64,000 nucleotides of DNA from positions 62,001-126,000 of the forward strand of contig MU394115.1 in the NCBI GenBank assembly GCA_022578605.1. The letters run 5' to 3'. Below the pieces are notes generated by a model, which worked only from the letters and a program-made list of their open reading frames with translations, was not told the DNA's origin and searched no databases. The DNA comes from Camillea tinctor (lineage: Eukaryota; Ascomycota; Sordariomycetes; Xylariales; Xylariaceae). The translations under genes were made by a program, and so were the position numbers. Below, in pieces: positions 54,768-64,000 of the stretch (position 1 is its first letter; every line of letters begins with the position of its first letter).

Positions 54768-55005
54768 TTACTTGGCCTTCGGCGGGTACTTGGTCCCGTT
54801 GACCTCGACTTTGGGCTCGCAGGTGCACCACTCATCTGCGGCGAGCTTGTCGAACACGGAGGGGATGTGAGCACCGCAGCCGAACCAGCTAATTTTGTCT
54901 AAAGAAAAGAGGGGAATTTGCGTCAGTTTCCGAACGGTATGTAGTTTGTTTGTGGGAGTGAGATGAGACGCAACTGCATTGACTACATGTGGCTTTCATG
55001 CACAT
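54768..55005 (-). CDS. Small Cys-rich protein (53 aa), fungal zinc-ribbon-like
   Basis: Two exons, complement(54768..54898, 54975..55005), too short for ordinary ORF searches. Exon 1 encodes MCMKATCSQC plus one base; the 76-nt intron (donor GTTGCG, acceptor TTTAG) rejoins N-KISWFGCGAHIPSVFD. The remainder includes DEWCTCEPKVE and ends GTKYPPKAK. Six cysteines in the pattern CxxxxCxxC...C...CxC, with His in GCGAHIP, look like a single zinc-binding module. I recall similar 50-70-aa proteins in many ascomycetes and basidiomycetes, without a known function. The weak GTTGCG donor is the least certain point, yet the join reproduces the expected NKxxWxGCGxHIPxV pattern. Confidence 0.78.
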
Positions 55006-55715
55006 CTTGAAAAATTTCCCCTTTTCTTGCGTTCTTAAAGTGAGATGCGGTAGATATATATATATATATGTGTGTGTGTATGTGCGCGGTGCGTGTGTGT
55101 AAGTGGGCTTCCGTATCGGCGATGGTTGATTTTATCTTCGTGAGGATTGATGCTTAAGGGCTCTGTAGCGTAAGCCGGGAGAGGCGCCGCCTTTTATCCC
55201 TTAAAGGAAAAAGGTGGAAGCAGAAAAAGAAGGATAAGAAAGGATAAACCGGCCTAGACTAAATTAACGGGTGTACCCGAATCATTGTCTTCCCCGGCGG
55301 GAAGCTAGGAAGTAGAGGCCGATGAATCGGCGAAGATAATATGGGGTGGTTCTAACGTGGGTCGGCGAGCAATCCAAACTACGCGACTGATTCCCATGAT
55401 CCTGGAGAGATCCCCTCTCCCCCTCATCGGCGAAGACCCAAGAGCCGAGACAGTTCGGTTTGATAGTCATACTTATTAGCTTTTCCCTTTTCTTATTATT
55501 TTGATGAAATGGAGGGCACACGGACGACTAGTTATCGTACTAACACAACAATATCGAACGAGTAATGCTGGTGTGTACGCTTGTGGAAAGTAATACGCCG
55601 TCTATTTACCATACATGATCATCCAACGCATTTCCACCTCCAATCGAAAACTTGCCGGCAGCCTTCAGATGTGACCGTAAGCAATAGATGCCCCAGAATA
55701 TGTAACTAACCAATA
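55006..55715. other. Intergenic with (TA)n/(TG)n repeat
   Basis: Promoter of the small Cys-rich gene, with a TA repeat merging into TG at 55053-55079, then TGTG-rich DNA to 55100. No gene is seen. Confidence 0.5.
55053..55079. repeat. (TA)n(TG)n compound microsatellite
   Basis: About eight TA units followed by TG units. Confidence 0.85.
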
Positions 55716-56720
55716 TCAAGCTGATGATGTCTTGCCCAGCTCGCTCTCGATAACTGCCTTGACTAACGTCAATACTAATTCGTTTCCCAGTCTAAGTGAC
55801 TCCTGATCTGCATGTTGGGGGACATGGAGAAAGATAACCCTTCTACGTCGCTTCTGTTTCGATAGATGGGCTAAGCTGGAGAAGTAGATAAAGTCGCACG
55901 CGTAGTGTCCGGGGTCGTCAGAGATCTGTAGATATAAGTCCTTCAACAGGGAAAGGAGAGCGGGAGTGCGTGTTAGCCGGTGCAGGTATAATGCATAACC
56001 TATATATGAAGAAAGATCTAGTTCAAAGAAAACAACAACAAAAAAACAAGGGCTATTCTCTATCATGGGGATGTATAAACGGGAGGAATATTAGATATGT
56101 CTTACCGGACCCTGCTCAACACATATTCTATACACATCCTCGATGTCCAAGTCTGTTAGAAGCTCCTCGGGAAGCCCGTGCCATATCCAATCTTCCCTCT
56201 CTTTACGGTGTCTCTCCTCATCTCCGAGAAACTTACCGTCGACGTCTGCCTTATCATACCCGTCCCGATGCGCACGCCTCTCGAGCGAGTAGACAAGCTG
56301 TGGTCCGGCCATCCCTAGATGGATCATATAGTCGACTTTGCGCTCTGGGTCGTCCCACAATGTAGGCACCAAGTTGCGTATGTCATTGTAGCTGACATGC
56401 ACTGGCTCGGGAAGTTTTACGATCCGGACCGGAGGTAAATTTAGTGAATCTTTGTCCTGAGCCGCGGGGAGGTAGTCAGGTAGGGACGCGGCTATCTCGC
56501 CGGACGGGTTCACCGGACATCCTTTTTTGAAGGGCTGAGTACGGGTTAGTTAATTGTGTTGCCCGTTTTATTCTACTTGATTCAAACCACATATAATTCA
56601 TGTCAAAGGTAACTACTGCAAGCAGAAAATGTAGTGTAGCCAGGAGGAGCTTATGGAACCTACCCCGAACCCAGTAACGAGGACGGTTAATTCCTTCTGG
56701 GGGGAATCGAGAGATCCCAT
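55716..56720 (-). CDS. Pyroglutamyl peptidase I (peptidase C15)
   Basis: Three exons, complement(55716..55940, 56106..56534, 56664..56720), 236 aa. It cleaves N-terminal pyroglutamate from peptides; a cytosolic cysteine peptidase. Evidence: exon 1 ends LTVLVTGFG and rejoins PFKKGCPVNPSGEIAASLP, the diagnostic VTGFGPF...NPS motif. YMIHLGMAG and ERRAHRDGYDKAD carry the catalytic Glu region. SDDPGHYACDFIYFSSL has the nucleophilic Cys in GHYxC, and FLHVPQ the catalytic His. The loop after DKAD is longer than in bacterial enzymes, as in other fungal copies. Intron 2 ends in AAG (GTTGAAG); there is no CAG or TAG alternative in the right phase. Confidence 0.88.
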
Positions 56721-57933
56721 CAGACCTGCCTGTGCGTGTGAGACGCTAGAATATCGAATGAATCAACACTAGGAGCTAGGACTAGATAAGAAAGATGATT
56801 TAAATTTGTTCGTTCACTCGTGGTCGACTTGATCACCGTCGAGATGCGACTACGTTTTAGGTATGGAGGTTTGAAATGGGCAGCTATGTTCCGTGCTTCC
56901 TATGGGTGTAGAATAAAAGTCGCCGGCCGACCACGTGGGTGGTAATCACTACTTGGGCCGTGATGCAGTCACTCGCATATGTTTCGCCTAGCAAGATTGG
57001 CGTGTGATCTCATTCTAGTGGGCGAATACAATTACAGCCATAGCGCTTGTGAGACGCTCCCCCCTCCAGTTCCCCAATCAAACTCTACGTGTGACGATTG
57101 GGAACCCTGTTCCCGCTGCAAGTCAGAATTGATTTGCTCTTCTATTAGGCTAGTTGTAGTAGCGTAGTAGTCACACTGTTAGGTCGAGCTACCTTGTTAT
57201 GCTAGTCATGCTGAAACTGGAACATCATATAATACTTTGTGGTTTTAGTTTAAATCCTCAATTGACTGTCGACTGTCTATCAACATTATCTCTAGGGGAG
57301 GGAGGTGTGACCTCGTTAGAAAAGAAAATCTGTAAATTTAAGGAAACGTCATATCGTCAAGTCTTGTATGTGTTCATCAGGCTAGAATGCCAGGTTGTAT
57401 CTACCCTAGAGTCCAATATCGCATAGGGGGTCGGTAATGAGTTGGTGCAAAGTCGTAACTGTGATCCGAACAAGAATGCTATCTTGTTATTCGTCAATCG
57501 TGAATATCGCTCGTGATTTTTCATGACAGTAAAGAAAATGGCGTGGCCGTATCGTGTAGATAATTCGTAGCTATCATCAGCTCAAGAAAAAAAAAATTCT
57601 GGCAAATTGGTCTCCAAGCGGATTTGACCCCCGAGAAGATATGTGAAAGAAGAGAATAGACATAAAAATAGAGAAAAAAACAACAACAAGTGAGCGTGAG
57701 CATGCAGCATAAAGTCTTTCCCAACCCTCTATTTATGAGAAGTTGGATATATTCAACCGTCAAGAGAGGCAGATGTAGAATGATTATGTTCCCGGGAGAC
57801 GCCATGCAAAAACAACATGTAGATATTGCGAGCTGTTCAAGACATGGGACGTTTTTGGGTATAGGCATATGAGATAACATATACGCGACGCAGGCAAAAC
57901 AATAATGTGAGCAACCATCGCATCGTATATTCA
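56721..57933. other. Intergenic, no gene seen
   Basis: Upstream of the pyroglutamyl peptidase gene and downstream of the 633-aa gene. Small frames (56979-57167, 57199-57426) have no coding signature. Confidence 0.5.
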
Positions 57934-59835
57934 TCATAATGGTGATTGAGAACGTCGGCGTTCAGCGCCGCGGTTCCGGAACTCTTTTAGTCGTTGGTCG
58001 AGATAGGCTAGGCGTGATGCTAAGCTAGATCGAGACGACGACACCGGAGCCGGTGAGATCATTTGCGCAGGTTCTTGCACCGTCGCAAATGGCCGACGGA
58101 AGACGGTTAGATCAAAGCTCATGGGCGATGATAACCTATTTGGAAAACTGCGACTTGAAGTTGAACTAGGAAATGGTGATCCGAGTCGAGGGGGTAGGGC
58201 AAGGGGAGATAAAGGTGGAGAATTGGTTGATACTACGAACGGTCCCGCTTCTTGGTTCTGGGGCGAAGGGGATCCACCAAAGGGCGTTTTTGAGGTAAAA
58301 ATACTATCGCCGAAACTATTGTCTGTTGAATAGGTTTTGCGGCGTTGCGAGGTCTCGGTATTGCGCGTGATTTCTCTCCAAAACGATGCCGTGAGACTTG
58401 GTCGTTTCCTAGGTAAGTCTTCAATACTTTTGAGGGATCTGCGTTTCTGAGTTCCCGATCGCGATCTAGTAAGGCGGGCGGGGGACTTGAGAGTTTTACG
58501 AGACCCCAGCGAGTTTGATTTCCTTGGGGTGTTGATACCAGTAGCAGATGTAGATGTGGCAGGCCCGTGACTGGCCAGAAAGGGGGAGCCGAGTCTCAAC
58601 TGTTCACCGATATGTGGCTGTTCAGCGGTTTCCATAACCAAATCAGACTCAGGCGGTAGTTCTGGGAATGGTTCGAGCTCAGGATCAGGCTCTGGTTGAG
58701 AGCTGGTAAGTTGGGCTATTGGGCCCTGGGGTTGCATGGTATCAGAAGTGCTTAGTGTCAAAGACATGGCCATATCCTGGCTAGAGAAAACTGAGGGAGA
58801 CCGGGCTGGGGTTGTCCTCCGATTCCACCGTCGATGAGCAGCTTTGTTGAAAGGAGTAGGGCTGCGGGACATGTACCGCCCGGGTTTTTTGGTAGCCTTT
58901 AACCTGCACAATTCACGTAGATGCGCTCTTGTAGCGGCGCAAGTATGAGGCCACTGAATGTATGGTTTGGAAGACTCGGCAGTGGGGGTAGTGCTCCCGC
59001 TTTTAGAATCAGCAGCCGTCTGTGCTTTGGAACCTTTCCAGCTTCTCTGAGCCTGTCGCGCCACCCGTATACAAACCCCACTGGGGGGTATGCAACTCTT
59101 TCCCAAGCGTATGGGGGTGACCCGTGGGTCGGACAAATAGAGCATATATGTAGCCCACAAATGCGAACTCATAGCTTTAGTCCAGGGGGCCTTTCGCAAT
59201 TTGTCTTTGCTCTCCACAAGCGGTTCAATGCTCAGGTCTAGCTTAGGGAATTCAGCTGTCTCTAGGTCTGGGCTTATGCAGCTAGCATCATCCGAAATAA
59301 ATGAATAATGACTAAAAAGAGAACTGCTCGTTTGGGTAGAGAATGCAGTCGATGGGCGACTAGATTCGTACTCTGGGCTTGATTCTAGGTCGGAACCTCC
59401 CCAGACCGAATCAGTCGTCCAGTCGGGATATGCAGCCGGTGCTGGCGACGGAGCGAGTTCAAAAGATGGTGTTTTGGGGGCCGCAAATGCCCGCGGACTC
59501 ATGTGCTGGTAGATGCCGATTCCGTCCAGGTCTGGCGCCCGTAGTTCGGGTAGGGTCCCGATCATCTCCTGGTCCGCCTTCTCGATATCGGACACTTCCA
59601 CACTCGGGATCGGTACATCGGCGGCAGCGACTGAAGCAAGAAAATGTTGGGTTGGAGCATGCAGTTGCGACACATGACGCCTCTTCAGTCTTAAACGTGG
59701 TCGTGGTAGTGATGTCGGCGGCGTAGTATCGACCGGCGCAAAGGGTTCGGGGGTCTGGGGATCGGACCCGTCATCATGATAGCGGAACCCTTTAGGAAGG
59801 GTGGACGCGCCGGAATGCGAAAACGCCATTTGCAA
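57934..59835 (-). CDS. Conserved fungal protein of unknown function, 633 aa, intronless
   Basis: One uninterrupted frame. The start is ATG 59835 or, two codons in, ATG 59829 (MAFSHSG). The protein is mostly disordered and rich in Ser, Pro, Thr and Arg. One conserved block of about 120 residues (about 210-330) stands out: KAPWTKAMSSHLWATYMLYL, DPRVTPIRLG, IPPSGVCIRVARQAQRSWKG, then YIQWPHTCAATRAHLRELC. The W-HLW-TY-YL-DP-TP spacing and the GVC-RVARQA-RSWKG motif recur in fungal proteins that I cannot name; they look like a small helical, possibly DNA-binding, module. Basic stretches (RKTLKSPARLTRSRSGTQKRR) suggest nuclear location. Numerous SP/TP sites could be phosphorylated. No enzyme motif was found. 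Confidence 0.8.
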   Translation of the reverse strand: MQMAFSHSGASTLPKGFRYHDDGSDPQTPEPFAPVDTTPPTSLPRPRLRLKRRHVSQLHAPTQHFLASVAAADVPIPSVEVSDIEKADQEMIGTLPELRAPDLDGIGIYQHMSPRAFAAPKTPSFELAPSPAPAAYPDWTTDSVWGGSDLESSPEYESSRPSTAFSTQTSSSLFSHYSFISDDASCISPDLETAEFPKLDLSIEPLVESKDKLRKAPWTKAMSSHLWATYMLYLSDPRVTPIRLGKSCIPPSGVCIRVARQAQRSWKGSKAQTAADSKSGSTTPTAESSKPYIQWPHTCAATRAHLRELCRLKATKKPGRYMSRSPTPFNKAAHRRWNRRTTPARSPSVFSSQDMAMSLTLSTSDTMQPQGPIAQLTSSQPEPDPELEPFPELPPESDLVMETAEQPHIGEQLRLGSPFLASHGPATSTSATGINTPRKSNSLGSRKTLKSPARLTRSRSGTQKRRSLKSIEDLPRKRPSLTASFWREITRNTETSQRRKTYSTDNSFGDSIFTSKTPFGGSPSPQNQEAGPFVVSTNSPPLSPLALPPRLGSPFPSSTSSRSFPNRLSSPMSFDLTVFRRPFATVQEPAQMISPAPVSSSRSSLASRLAYLDQRLKEFRNRGAERRRSQSPL

Positions 59836-62800
59836 TGAAGTTGATTAAGATTCAGGAATGTGAATGGCGCATCAAGGATCCCGGGTGCCAAGCGATCGAT
59901 CCGCACCCTGATGTTCGCAATCCACCACAGTATGCCAGATCAATTAAACAAGCGCACTCATGGCCGTTCGGACCGGTCACGTTGCGCGCTGGTGTGTGTA
60001 TGTGTATGTGTTTATGTATGTGGGTAATAATAAGATTTAGTTTTCTGCTTTTTTTACTTTTGGTTGTTGGTGTCTGTGTTTCTATGCGGGAGCGGGAAGC
60101 CTAAACCCTCGATTCGTCGCAACTTGGAATTACACGGATGATTAGACTCGAGGGGCCGCGATTTTCTAAGTTTTTTTTTCTGTCTGTTTCACGTGTCTGT
60201 AACCATAGTCGTCATTAGATATGCGCGGGATAGAAAAGTGCAAAAAAAAAACGGAGTCGCAAACGGCATTGGGGTATACGTGGTAAAGGAAATCGTCTAA
60301 GTCGTCAATGTCGTATGTGATATGATCCGCACAGATGGTTAAGTAGGGCAGCTCCTACCGGGTAGGCACTGGTAGCTGCGGCCCTCCACCACGGACAGAT
60401 AGGGGAAAGGAAATGAACGACAGTAGTGGTTGGAGATTGAAGAAAATGTAAGATCAGGTGTGAGAGGGAGAGGTAAGGTATAGATCTGGGTAAAGTAGCA
60501 GGAGGAGGGCAACTAAACTCTGGAATACATAAGGTGGTGCTGCAGAGAGCAGGGGAGCCAGGCGACAGGGGATTAAGGCATACCATACAGTTCAATCGCA
60601 TACATGCAGGAAGGACAGGGGGCCACCAAGCTGGGTTGAGAATCGAGCTGGACGTGCGGATTTTCTATTGGAGTTAGAATTTAACAGTTGCACACAGTAT
60701 TGCGACAACAGGGTCCTACCGAAAACACAATGGAGAAGTTCCCGTCCGATCCTAACCTTGTCTGTGCTCTCGAGGCGCTAGACTTGCTGGGGCAGTACTG
60801 TAGAGGCGATCGACTACAACCCCTGCGAGAAAAGAGAGATTTTTTTTAAGGAAAAAATTTAATTAATAAAATAATCATAAAGTGAGAAAAAAGAAAGAAA
60901 GAATAAAAAAACTAAAAGGAAATTTCAAGCGGTCAGTCAAATATCCTAGTCGAGCGCGTGCAGAAGATAGCCAGGGTCTGATGTGACCTTGGAGAACGAG
61001 GGAGGGAATTAAAAAGGAATAGGGTACGGGCACGAAGAGGTATAATGCTGGATCAGGTCGCAAACCAAAGGTTTTGCAGTGGAGCGAGACGTTGAGGAAT
61101 TTGTGGTACATCAGTTCTAGCTCGATGCACCCTGCACTCCGGATGCAGGTGTGGCCAGCGACAAGAGGGACACGACAGGACCGCATATGCAGCGATCGGC
61201 CGGCGTGTGGATTGGGAGTGCTCAGGGAGACCCCTTGGGATGATTCTGGCTATCCGATAGGAGAAACAGTAGAAGTCACTTACAGTACGCGTCTATAGCA
61301 GAAGTACTGGGATCAAATGGTCAAGAATGAATGGCCGAGGCGGCAGCATGAGTCGACTGTTCGTTGGCTCGGTTGTTGGGATTTCTACCTGGTGACGGTA
61401 GTGGTGGTGGTGGTTGATATTGTTGCGTTGTTGCGCTGCTGCACTTTCTGAGGCGGGGAGGGAGAGGGGGGAGGACGGGCGCTTGCGATGTCGAACTGCA
61501 AACAGCATACAAACCTAGTCCACGCTTTTTGCTGGGGGTCTTTATATTTCCCAGACTTGGTAGGGTAGACCGGTGCTGATGTTGACGATCAAGGAATGTA
61601 TGGGGCCAACTATGTTCTACTTGCTAGGTTCTAGGTTGGAGATAGATGTGATATGTTATAGCCCTGGTCATAATAGCCGTGGACTCGACTCGGGAGGAAA
61701 GAATACATAGACGCACCCAAGACAAGGGGGAGGGGGATGACATAAAAAAATAAAAATCAAGTAAAATAGGGGTGAGTGAGAGAGAGGGAGGGGGATAGGA
61801 ATGAAGGAACTAGGAGGGCTGCAAAAATACAATTGAGGGGCTACAAGCGCGATAGCTGCGGCATACAGATATGGATAGATTATATGTAGTAACGAGCAGA
61901 ACGAGTAGATGAACACCGTTGAGGCCGTATGTAAGACAAATACGACCTTCAACTTGAAGTAGACCACGGGTAACCTCGCTTCGATGGGCTGAAAAGTAAG
62001 AGGCTGGGAAGAGAGAAAGTATGTACACTCTCAGCCTCTTTTTCTCAATCTGCTTACAGCAGCATTGCTTTCCACTGGCTTTTTAGGTTGCTGGGTCGAA
62101 TTGGGTTCTGTAGTAGCATTGAACCTTCTTCCTCCTCGTTTAGGTTGCGTACAATGTGATGGTGATATGCGTTCATCAATGGCTTTATGTGACTATTGCA
62201 ACCTCAATTCAATTCTACGTCTGATCACAAGTGACTAGTCGCAATTGACTTTGAAATGTTAAATGTAATTGTGTGGAGGAGAGCTGGTTATAAAATAAAA
62301 ATGCGAGAGATAGAGAGAGACAGACAGAGAGAAATGCGGGCAGAAAAGATAGAAAGACAAGAAAACCAAAGTGTTGCCCAAGTTGGGGAAGTGGGATGAG
62401 ATGGAGGAGGAATTGCTGTAAAGTGGAAAACGCGAGTTTGACGCGAATTGACGCGCTTCCTTTGGCCAATGCACCCCCGCAGACTCCGATGTCGACATAA
62501 ACTTGTGGGTACCTGTGTGTATGTAGTTTTGTAGCCAGTGTCAATCTGAGTTACCCCTCATTGGCCAAATGCATGTACATTTTTAAAATTCTTAGGCGCT
62601 TTTATTTTTTTTTTGGTAAGTACCTATGTACGTACATGCAGTGTAGTGTAGGTAGATTCCTATCCAAGAACCCAAGCTCCACATCTATATGATTGGCAGG
62701 TAATGGATCCAGCAGGACCCATTGCCCACGAATTGATACGTTACTAACTCGTTTTGCTAGGTAGGTACTAGATGTACACAGCTACACTACATGATAAGTT

Positions 62801-64000
62801 AGCCAAGGTGCTGCAAGCCCGAGACGACTACGGAAGAAACCAGACACAACCGAAATACGTACCGTCCTTGTAATCTTAATATGCCGATGGCCAGTTACGC
62901 ATCAGGTAACGCTTGTGTCTGGTATCTTGTACAATGCCATTCTTTTTTTTCCTTTACCCCCTATCTTCTACATACTACTACTATTTCATTGAACTTTAGG
63001 TTAGGTCTTAGTATGCAGCTAAGTGAGGGGATTAACCTGGGTTACATAAGTAAGTAAAGCAAAGGATCGTGACCCGGGGATATACACTAGGTACTATACT
63101 ACAACGATAAGAGAAGACGCCGTTGAAAATGTACATACATACCTATCTATCGTGATTCGATATGCTAGTCATCCAAACTTGCTGCTTGCTGCAGGCCCCA
63201 ATCGCTCCACTCGGCTCAGCACGCACATGCATGCCCAGGGCAGGTTGGGTCTAAGAATGTCCACGTGGAGTACATACATACGTGTACCACGGAATAACGC
63301 CTTGCTCTATCATTAAATACACTGAATAGGCAAAAACAACACTGCGATTTTACCAACACTTAGATGTATGGATACATTTTACAATCCGCCGATGCAGGAA
63401 CCTTCGACAGATGCAAGCCACTCGGCCTTATAGCAAGCCGCTCGCTCAAATTATACATGACCAAGTCATAGTATCCAAAGGCAGTGTCCTTCTCTCATGT
63501 CTGGATTAGGTTAAGCCTTACACATTCGATCCTCAAATCCCTCAATGTTGGTTGGGGCTCCGTCGCCGTGGTGGAGCAGACACGGCAAGGCAAGGTAGGT
63601 ATATGAGCCCTGAAGTTTGGTTTACGGGATATCGCTCAACACGTGTTCGCAACAACGCTACCTAATCGTTGGTTCGAGCGACGAGGCTACTCAACCTATT
63701 GATACTAAGAATCTTAGGTAGTCTACACAACTGACTATATGCTAGACTTATGGAAGCGCAACACTATTCTCTATGCTCGTCAACTATCCCAGCTGTGTCC
63801 CGAAAAGGCTCTTTATTATTTTTATTATTTTTATTTTTTTCTTATAAAAGAACTTATAAGACGATGCGCACGCACGCGCACATTGATATTGGAGCTCTCT
63901 TTTGATTAAGGCCTTTCAAAATGGATTGTATGACATGTCTTAACTCTATGCTCGCTCAATTCCCTCTAGCCTGTGAAGATTAAAGACACCCACCCACTTA
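59836..64000. other. 4.1-kb gene-poor terminal region
   Basis: No credible gene. It holds the promoter of the 633-aa gene (GTGT-rich at 59990-60020), purine tracts (60830-60920, 62285-62350), GTAC/TACC-rich patches (62610-62650, 62755-62790, 63080-63150) and short C/T-rich leaders. All open frames are short and sit in purine- or pyrimidine-biased DNA. Confidence 0.5.

Noticed and set aside
61000..63900. Possible additional gene in the last 4 kb
   Set aside because: All open frames are short, in purine- or pyrimidine-biased DNA, and no pair of frames could be joined by consensus introns into a recognisable protein.

Overview
The window looks like nuclear DNA of a filamentous ascomycete (Pezizomycotina). 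The genes carry short introns (about 50-130 nt) with GTRNGT donors and CTRAY-type branch sites. There is a tRNA gene with a 13-nt intron, and one AT-rich block with the look of repeat-induced point mutation (RIP). Most products are single-copy fungal housekeeping proteins. No gene was matched to a species; the intron boundaries below were assigned by eye from splice consensus and family conservation.

Layout from left to right: the 3' end of STT3 (+, 1-196); tRNA-Thr(AGU) (-, 726-810); a 974-aa serine-rich protein with a CxxC...CxxC motif (-, 1680-4919); an FHA-kinase-FHA protein of RAD53 type (-, 6236-9921); a 2.2-kb AT-rich element with long terminal inverted repeats (10740-12977); a 1011-aa conserved fungal protein (-, 14328-17363); 4 kb of gene-poor DNA; tRNA dihydrouridine synthase DUS2 (+, 21328-22780); PP2A methylesterase PPE1 (-, 23416-25101); GINS subunit SLD5 (-, 27667-28512); an FMN-dependent alpha-hydroxyacid oxidase (+, 30024-31442); a nine-exon Zn2Cys6 transcription factor (-, 32645-35498); a WD40-cyclophilin of PPWD1 type (-, 36809-38763); a FAR-17a/AIG1-like membrane protein (+, 39739-40514); an ARO3-type DAHP synthase (+, 41244-42572); cytochrome c1 (+, 43285-44568); an MBD4-like DNA glycosylase with an out-of-frame upstream ORF (+, 45602-47803); a BTB/POZ protein (-, 49823-50809); a GC-rich, intronless Old Yellow Enzyme (+, 52977-54281); a 53-aa Cys-rich protein (-, 54768-55005); pyroglutamyl peptidase I (-, 55716-56720); a 633-aa conserved fungal protein (-, 57934-59835); and 4.1 kb of intergenic DNA.

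The genes do not form a pathway cluster. They serve separate core functions: protein glycosylation, checkpoint signalling, replication, tRNA modification, the aromatic amino-acid pathway, respiration, base-excision repair and peptide turnover.

The most unusual signal is at 46363-46404. Between the 260-codon upstream ORF and the glycosylase ORF lies a canonical T_TTA_AAA heptamer in phase. A 7-nt spacer and a perfect 10-bp stem with an 8-nt loop follow it. A -1 frameshift there would fuse the two ORFs. Other notable points are a 6-nt internal exon and a GC-AG intron in the zinc-cluster gene, AAG 3' splice sites in about a quarter of the introns, and six perfect copies of the palindrome TACCTAGGTA.
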